From assembly GCA_964388965.1 (NCBI GenBank), contig CAYMCP010000001.1:25742-89741 (forward strand): a stretch of 64,000 bases of DNA, written 5' to 3'. Position numbers and translations under genes: made by a program. Positions 59,400-64,000 of this stretch are shown here, one piece after another. The notes beneath the pieces were generated by a model. That model was not told where the DNA came from, did no database searches, and saw nothing but the letters and a program-made list of their open reading frames with translations. Each line of letters begins with the position of its first letter. Within the stretch, counting starts at the first letter, position 1. The stretch comes from Albibeggiatoa sp964388965 (lineage in GTDB: Bacteria > Pseudomonadota > Gammaproteobacteria > Beggiatoales > Beggiatoaceae).

Positions 59400-62276
59400 A
59401 TGCAATATAAAAAACGTCGGGCACAAGAAAGAGGCTCGCTGACTCGGAATACGCTAACAAAAATTGGTTTGTGGGTCACACCAGTGATTGTTATAACTGC
59501 TGCTATTAGCTATTTTGAAGTCTCCAACAAAATTGAAAAACAAACTATTGCTCAATTAAAAGACTACGTTATCCAACGCGGACAATTAGAAAATCAACTT
59601 TTTGAACTAACTCAAGAAAGTCAAGAAATTTTCAAAGCAACCTTACTTGAACGTTGGAATGCACTGACTAATAAACCCGTACAGGAGAAAATGATTCGTT
59701 TTGATAAATTATTTGAGCAAGATGCACAGTATGCAGTACGCAACCGCCTTGAACATTTTAACTCAACGCAACAAAGCTGTGTTTATATTGACAAAGATGT
59801 TCCCCTTACACCAAAAACTCAACAAAAAGTTTTATATCTATATGATTTAACTGCACAATATGGCTCAGTTTCTCGCCGCCACTTCGATAGCACTTATGTT
59901 TTAACGAAAAATAACATTATCGTATCTTTCGCACCTAAAGACCCTCAATGGTGTCAACTCCTAGATGATAAATTTAATGTTGTAGATAGCACTGAGTACT
60001 GGCTGTCCGACAAACAACACAATCCGCAACGTCGCATCATTTGGACGCATCCTTATTTTAATTCAAACCAGCAAAAATGGATGATCTCAGGCGTTACGCC
60101 AATTGACGTGAATGGTGAACAAGTTGCCGCAATTAGTTATCGTTTAGCAGAATTTGATCATTTAATTAAAAATACTCAAAAACCAATTATTCCATATAGT
60201 TACAATATGATTTTTAAAGAAGATGGTTATTTAATCGCACATTCCAAATTAATGAACGAAATCAAACAAAAAGGCGGTTATTACAATATCTTAGCTCATG
60301 CTGATTTACGTTTAAAACATACATTTAATCTCGTTATAAATTATCCAAGATTAGGAATTATTGATGATAAACGTTACCATCGTTATATCATTGCAACAAA
60401 AATGAAAACGACAGATTGGTATTACGTCACTATATTGCCAAAAGTCGTGTTTGCGCAAACTGCTTGGGAAAGCGCACAGTATATTTTTATTTTGGGCGGT
60501 ATTTCGCTATTAATGGTATTAGTGATTTTATATTACATAATGGATCGGCATATTACTGAACCATTGAATGATTTTCTCAATGCAACACAAAGAATTGGTG
60601 AAAGTGATTTTGATATAAAATTGGAAATACACGGGCGTGATGAGTTAGGCAGATTAGCAGAGTCGTTTCAGGCAATGGCAAGTTATTTGATGGATAGAGA
60701 AAGTCAACTAATTGATTATGCAAATGAATTGGAAAAATATACGCAGGAATTAATCGAAGCGAAAGAGCAAGCTGAAAGTGCCAATTTAACTAAAAGCCAA
60801 TTTATTGCTAATATGAGTCATGAGCTACGCACACCATTAAATGCAATTATTGGCTATAGCGAAATGTTGCAAGAAGAGGCTCAAGAGATAGGAGAGGTAG
60901 GTTTTTGTGGTGATTTACAAAAAATTCAAGCTTCTGGTAAACATTTACTGTCTTTAATCAATGATGTATTAGATATTTCTAAAATCGAAGCGGGCAAAAT
61001 GCAAATTTATACCGAAACTTTCGATATTAAAACATTGTTAGATGAAGTGCGCGCAACGATAGAGCCTAACGTAATAAACAGTAAAAATCACTTAGAATTT
61101 AAATATGTCGAGCCATTGGGTACGATGTATTCGGATTTAACTAAGATTCGCCAATCCTTATTAAACTTATTGAGTAATGCTTGTAAATTCACTGAAAATG
61201 GTTCGATTACACTTAAAGTTGAACGTTTTATCAAAAATGATATTGATTGGATACGGTTTGTTATATCAGATACCGGTATCGGTATGACGCAGGAACAAAA
61301 AAATAAATTATTTCAACCGTTTACACAAGCAGATGCTTCTACAACGCGCAAATATGGTGGTACGGGTTTGGGGTTGGTGATTACGAAACGTTTTGCAGAA
61401 ATGTTGGGCGGTAATGTGACAGTTGAAAGTGAATATAATCGAGGTAGTCGCTTTGAATTTTTCTTGCCCACGCATACCACTACGCCCGAAGCTGAAATCA
61501 TTGCAGCATCTGATTTAAATACGACATTGGGTAATATTTTAGTAATTGATGATGATCCAGCAGTAAGAGACTTATTTTACAATCATTTACGCAAATTAGG
61601 TTATCACGTTACGCTTGCCTCTGGTGGCGACGAGGGGTTACGTTTGGCTTATCAGAATAAACCTGATGCGATTACTTTGGATGTGATGATGCCGGGTATG
61701 GATGGTTGGATGGTATTATCTGCTTTAAAAACAGACCCTTATTTGGCTAATATACCGGTGATTGTGGTGTCTATTATTGAGGATAAGCAACTTGGTTTTT
61801 CGCTGGGAGCGGCAGATTATTTAGTTAAGCCAGTTAATAGGATGCAATTAGATGATTTATTACAGAAATATTTGCCTAAACAGCATTCATCAAAGGTGCT
61901 TGTGATTGATGATGATAGGACTACATTAACCTTGCTAACGACGATGCTAACCCGTGACGGGCTGGAAGTGGTGCAAGCGGATAATGGACGTAGTGGATTG
62001 AGATTGTTGGAACAAGAAAAACCAAATATTATTTTATTAGATTTAATGATGCCAGAAATGGATGGCTTTGAATTTTTAAGTCATTTGCGCGATGACCCTA
62101 ATTGGTATCAAATACCTGTGATTGTATTGACCGCAAAAGATATTACTTCGGATGATAGACAAAAATTGAGCGAAAAAACACAAAAAGTCTTACAAAAAAG
62201 CAGTTATCATCGGGAAACTTTGTTAGACGAAATTCATAAGCAATTAACAATTTCATCGTCCCATGATAGAGATTAG
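59400..62276 (+). CDS. Cache-type hybrid histidine kinase with two receivers
   Basis: The 958-residue protein has a membrane segment at about 22-38, a large periplasmic sensor of about 310 residues that resembles a double Cache domain (helical stalk, [12 protein letters not shown] region), a second membrane segment at about 358-380 and a HAMP domain (about 381-433). Next come a coiled linker, HisKA with His474 in [11 protein letters not shown], and HATPase_c with [14 protein letters not shown] and GTGLGLV. REC1 has Asp761 ([13 protein letters not shown]) and REC2 has Asp881 ([13 protein letters not shown]). The sensor should bind a small extracellular ligand such as an amino or organic acid. 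There is no output domain beyond the receivers, so a separate Hpt protein is needed. Its start codon has no strong ribosome site. It converges with soxXA across a hairpin. Confidence 0.92.
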   Translation: MQYKKRRAQERGSLTRNTLTKIGLWVTPVIVITAAISYFEVSNKIEKQTIAQLKDYVIQRGQLENQLFELTQESQEIFKATLLERWNALTNKPVQEKMIRFDKLFEQDAQYAVRNRLEHFNSTQQSCVYIDKDVPLTPKTQQKVLYLYDLTAQYGSVSRRHFDSTYVLTKNNIIVSFAPKDPQWCQLLDDKFNVVDSTEYWLSDKQHNPQRRIIWTHPYFNSNQQKWMISGVTPIDVNGEQVAAISYRLAEFDHLIKNTQKPIIPYSYNMIFKEDGYLIAHSKLMNEIKQKGGYYNILAHADLRLKHTFNLVINYPRLGIIDDKRYHRYIIATKMKTTDWYYVTILPKVVFAQTAWESAQYIFILGGISLLMVLVILYYIMDRHITEPLNDFLNATQRIGESDFDIKLEIHGRDELGRLAESFQAMASYLMDRESQLIDYANELEKYTQELIEAKEQAESANLTKSQFIANMSHELRTPLNAIIGYSEMLQEEAQEIGEVGFCGDLQKIQASGKHLLSLINDVLDISKIEAGKMQIYTETFDIKTLLDEVRATIEPNVINSKNHLEFKYVEPLGTMYSDLTKIRQSLLNLLSNACKFTENGSITLKVERFIKNDIDWIRFVISDTGIGMTQEQKNKLFQPFTQADASTTRKYGGTGLGLVITKRFAEMLGGNVTVESEYNRGSRFEFFLPTHTTTPEAEIIAASDLNTTLGNILVIDDDPAVRDLFYNHLRKLGYHVTLASGGDEGLRLAYQNKPDAITLDVMMPGMDGWMVLSALKTDPYLANIPVIVVSIIEDKQLGFSLGAADYLVKPVNRMQLDDLLQKYLPKQHSSKVLVIDDDRTTLTLLTTMLTRDGLEVVQADNGRSGLRLLEQEKPNIILLDLMMPEMDGFEFLSHLRDDPNWYQIPVIVLTAKDITSDDRQKLSEKTQKVLQKSSYHRETLLDEIHKQLTISSSHDRD

Positions 62277-62370
62277 CATCATCGAATATTTTTTGAGAAA
62301 GAATAGAATAATGCGCTAAAGTTATAAAAAGAACTGTAAAAATTAACTGATTGATTTCAAAAATGCTAAA

Positions 62371-62405
62371 TTCCTCGTCCCAGCGGTCTGCGTCGGAACG
62401 AGGAA
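62371..62405. terminator. Repeat-derived hairpin between convergent genes
   Basis: TTCCTCGT (62371-62378) pairs exactly with ACGAGGAA (62398-62405), enclosing CCCAGCGGTCTGCGTCGGA. It lies 95 bases past the kinase stop and only 15 bases from the end of soxXA, so it probably ends both transcripts. The left arm is part of the CCTCGTCC repeat family. Confidence 0.6.
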
Positions 62406-62419
62406 ATCATACAATTAAA

Positions 62420-63703
62420 TTAGTGGCGAATACCTGGAATACTTAAAATCCGACCATTATTTTTAGCCATTAGGTACATTTCAATATCACCATATTCCTG
62501 AGCATCAGGTGCTAATTCATTCGCACGGACGGCAACACCACACCATTGAAAACGCTTACGAATATCCCAAATTTCACCGCGACTTGTACGATAAGTTGGA
62601 AAATGATCCATCATGCCAACGAAACCAGTTAAATACTGTCCCCGAATCCACTTATTCGCGCCAGACTCATGACAATCCATGCAAGCAAAATTCAATTGAC
62701 CAATTTTACGCTTTGCTAACTCCTCACCACGCCGAATTGCTAGTTGCGTATTACGATCACTCTTATCAATTGCGATAGGGTGACCATTTGCTAGAAAGCG
62801 TAAATAAATTGCCATCGCTAAATTTTCTTCTGACTGTGATAAGTAGTCAGTGCCGGTAGTTGCACGCGCATGACGAGTCACAAATTCTTCAATACCAATG
62901 ACTTTATTCATACGAGTTTCAACTTTTGGCATATTCGTCGCCCAAGTCGCAAATTCCACATCAGGTTTTTCGTGGCAAGACTGACAAGATTTACCGTTTT
63001 CGCCTTCAGTCTCGAATAATTCTTTACCTAAATCAACGCTTAACATCGCGGGATTGACAAATTCATCAAAATTATCACGGGTTTCCAAAGGTACGGTGCG
63101 CGTATCAGGATTTTCCTCATGATTTGCAAATTTGACCGGTTTAGTCAAGGTTTTCAGATAAGACACAATATCTTTAATTTCATCTTTAGTAAAAATACCG
63201 TGCGTTCCCCAGGGCGGCATGACGGTAGAAGGATTAAATATGCGTGGGTCGTAAATGTAATTGAATAAATACTCATCATCACGATTCCAAACACCAATAC
63301 TAGAGATATTAATACCCACATTTCCGGGTAACGAAGCATCTGGCAAAATATGACAGGCATAGCAGCTACCACCACGTTTGCGATCAGCGACTAATGCCTT
63401 ACCTTTTGCAGGATTACCGACAATCACGTCACTTTCATCATCGTTTAAGATAATATTGGAATCTGACGTTGTAGACTTATCCAGCTTCTGTATAAACGAT
63501 ACTTGAGGTGAAACAATTTTGCGCAACGTACTAAATTCACTCCAGTCTTTTTGTTCCCAAGTTGAGTAACGTTCCCAAGGTGCTTTATAGCTTGGTTGCT
63601 CCATTTCTAGCGGCACATCTCTTGACATTTCAGATGCTTGCGATGTAAAACAAAAACAACTCAACGCTACGACCAAAGTAGTTTTAGAAAAAAAATCTTT
63701 CAT
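62420..63703 (-). CDS. soxXA: SoxX-SoxA fusion: c-type cytochrome SoxXA
   Basis: The 427-residue protein has a signal peptide (about residues 1-23, ending SQA) and three haem-binding CxxCH sites: Cys114-Cys117-His118, Cys240-Cys243-His244 and Cys331-Cys334-His335. The first third (about 75-190) matches SoxX, with the axial methionine probably in the STVMPPWG segment (Met162). The rest matches SoxA, with two haem sites and the active-site cysteine Cys378 in FQWCGVAVRANEL, where a persulfide forms on the SoxA family. In most sulfur oxidisers SoxX and SoxA are separate subunits that together load thiosulfate onto SoxYZ in the periplasm; here one chain carries both. The remaining sox genes are not adjacent. 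It has no obvious repeat or truncation. Confidence 0.93.
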   Translation of the reverse strand: MKDFFSKTTLVVALSCFCFTSQASEMSRDVPLEMEQPSYKAPWERYSTWEQKDWSEFSTLRKIVSPQVSFIQKLDKSTTSDSNIILNDDESDVIVGNPAKGKALVADRKRGGSCYACHILPDASLPGNVGINISSIGVWNRDDEYLFNYIYDPRIFNPSTVMPPWGTHGIFTKDEIKDIVSYLKTLTKPVKFANHEENPDTRTVPLETRDNFDEFVNPAMLSVDLGKELFETEGENGKSCQSCHEKPDVEFATWATNMPKVETRMNKVIGIEEFVTRHARATTGTDYLSQSEENLAMAIYLRFLANGHPIAIDKSDRNTQLAIRRGEELAKRKIGQLNFACMDCHESGANKWIRGQYLTGFVGMMDHFPTYRTSRGEIWDIRKRFQWCGVAVRANELAPDAQEYGDIEMYLMAKNNGRILSIPGIRH

Positions 63704-63831
63704 TTAACATCTTCCGTAATTTTTATAATTTATAAGTCAGACAGATAGGATAATAAATTTTTTTATAGAGATGTGGCAAGCATTAATTGCTATTTTATTG
63801 AATTTTTTTAAATCCGCACTTTATTAATTGT

Positions 63832-63977
63832 TAGGAGTGACGCAGTTCAAATAAAAATTTGTCTCGTTTCCTCGTCCTAATGGTCTCCGTTGAGATGCAG
63901 CATGGACGCTCTGCGTCCTGATTTATTGTGCGTTGCAAATATAGAGTAAAATTTTCGTGTGAACTGCGTAACGCCTA
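63832..63977. mobile_element. MITE-like element, complete inverted ends
   Basis: The left end (63832) reads TAGGAGTGACGCAGTTCA and the right end, read in reverse from 63977, TAGGCGTTACGCAGTTCA, so the ends are nearly perfect inverted repeats. AT-rich stretches follow inside each end. The 146-base interior holds a CCTCGTCC...GGTCT unit (63869-63889) and a GGACGC/GCGTCC hairpin (63904-63918). It has no coding capacity and would need a transposase in trans. Confidence 0.75.
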
Positions 63978-64000
63978 TCCTGTTTTTAAACTTTTTTGCT

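Overview
The window is AT-rich chromosomal DNA from a gammaproteobacterium. The best fit is a sulfur-oxidising, Beggiatoa-like member of the Thiotrichales. That placement is an inference from gene content: a fused SoxXA cytochrome, a TauE/SafE-UspA fusion, lipid A synthesis (lpxB), RdgC, UbiE, a minor type II secretion pseudopilin, TonB receptors, many hybrid histidine kinases and a cyanobacterial-style exoprotein. No rRNA, tRNA, CRISPR array, prophage or intact insertion sequence was recognised.

Layout. 1-3.3 kb: the end of a response-regulator/histidine kinase, rdgC and ffh. 3.4-11.6 kb: a lipoprotein, then a signalling operon of a YfiR-like periplasmic protein, a giant CHASE8-like hybrid kinase with three Hpt domains and a C-terminal class III nucleotide cyclase, and a second hybrid kinase. 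11.6-14.3 kb: a decayed TPR/glycosyltransferase gene, a gspJ-like pseudopilin and gltX. 14.4-18.2 kb: a nitrosative-stress module (Crp/Fnr regulator, perfect FNR/DNR box, hcp and an MmoC-like flavin/2Fe-2S reductase). 18.3-23.2 kb: a PLP enzyme, a small membrane protein, the TSUP-UspA-UspA fusion, scpB and pheS. 23.4-30.6 kb: a 1354-residue two-glycosyltransferase protein, an acyltransferase-like protein and a TonB receptor. 30.7-38.5 kb: hemC, a Met-rich coiled-coil membrane protein, a filamentous-haemagglutinin-type exoprotein, an OprC-type copper receptor and a methyltransferase. 38.8-44.1 kb: a CheB-CheR-PAS protein and a hybrid kinase. 44.2-48.0 kb: a nucleotide-sugar dehydrogenase, gamma carbonic anhydrase, lpxB and a redoxin. 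48.0-49.9 kb: a bufferin-like operon (precursor, DUF692/MNIO enzyme, DUF2063 partner). 50.4-59.0 kb: ung, ubiE, an RDD protein, a sulfotransferase, a CYTH-CHAD protein, thiO, aroC and an MFS transporter. 59.4-63.7 kb: a Cache-type hybrid kinase and soxXA.

How genes work together. The strongest functional units are (i) YfiR plus the two coupled kinases, apparently a redox or envelope sensor wired to a phosphorelay and to cyclic-nucleotide synthesis instead of the usual c-di-GMP output; (ii) the regulator-FNR box-hcp-reductase module; and (iii) the bufferin-like operon. The precursor of the last unit has no cysteine at all but carries two 20-residue acidic KGMSE repeats, which is the most unusual protein-level observation here.

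Intergenic DNA is densely seeded with short repeats: a hairpin family with conserved GACGC-ACC-GCGTC cores and covarying outer pairs, a MITE-like family with TACGCAGTTCA-type inverted ends (one copy supplies the hemC stop codon), a CCTCGTCC...GGTCT family and a TTGATTCGTGGC family. Positions, motifs and residue numbers were read by eye; no database search was run.
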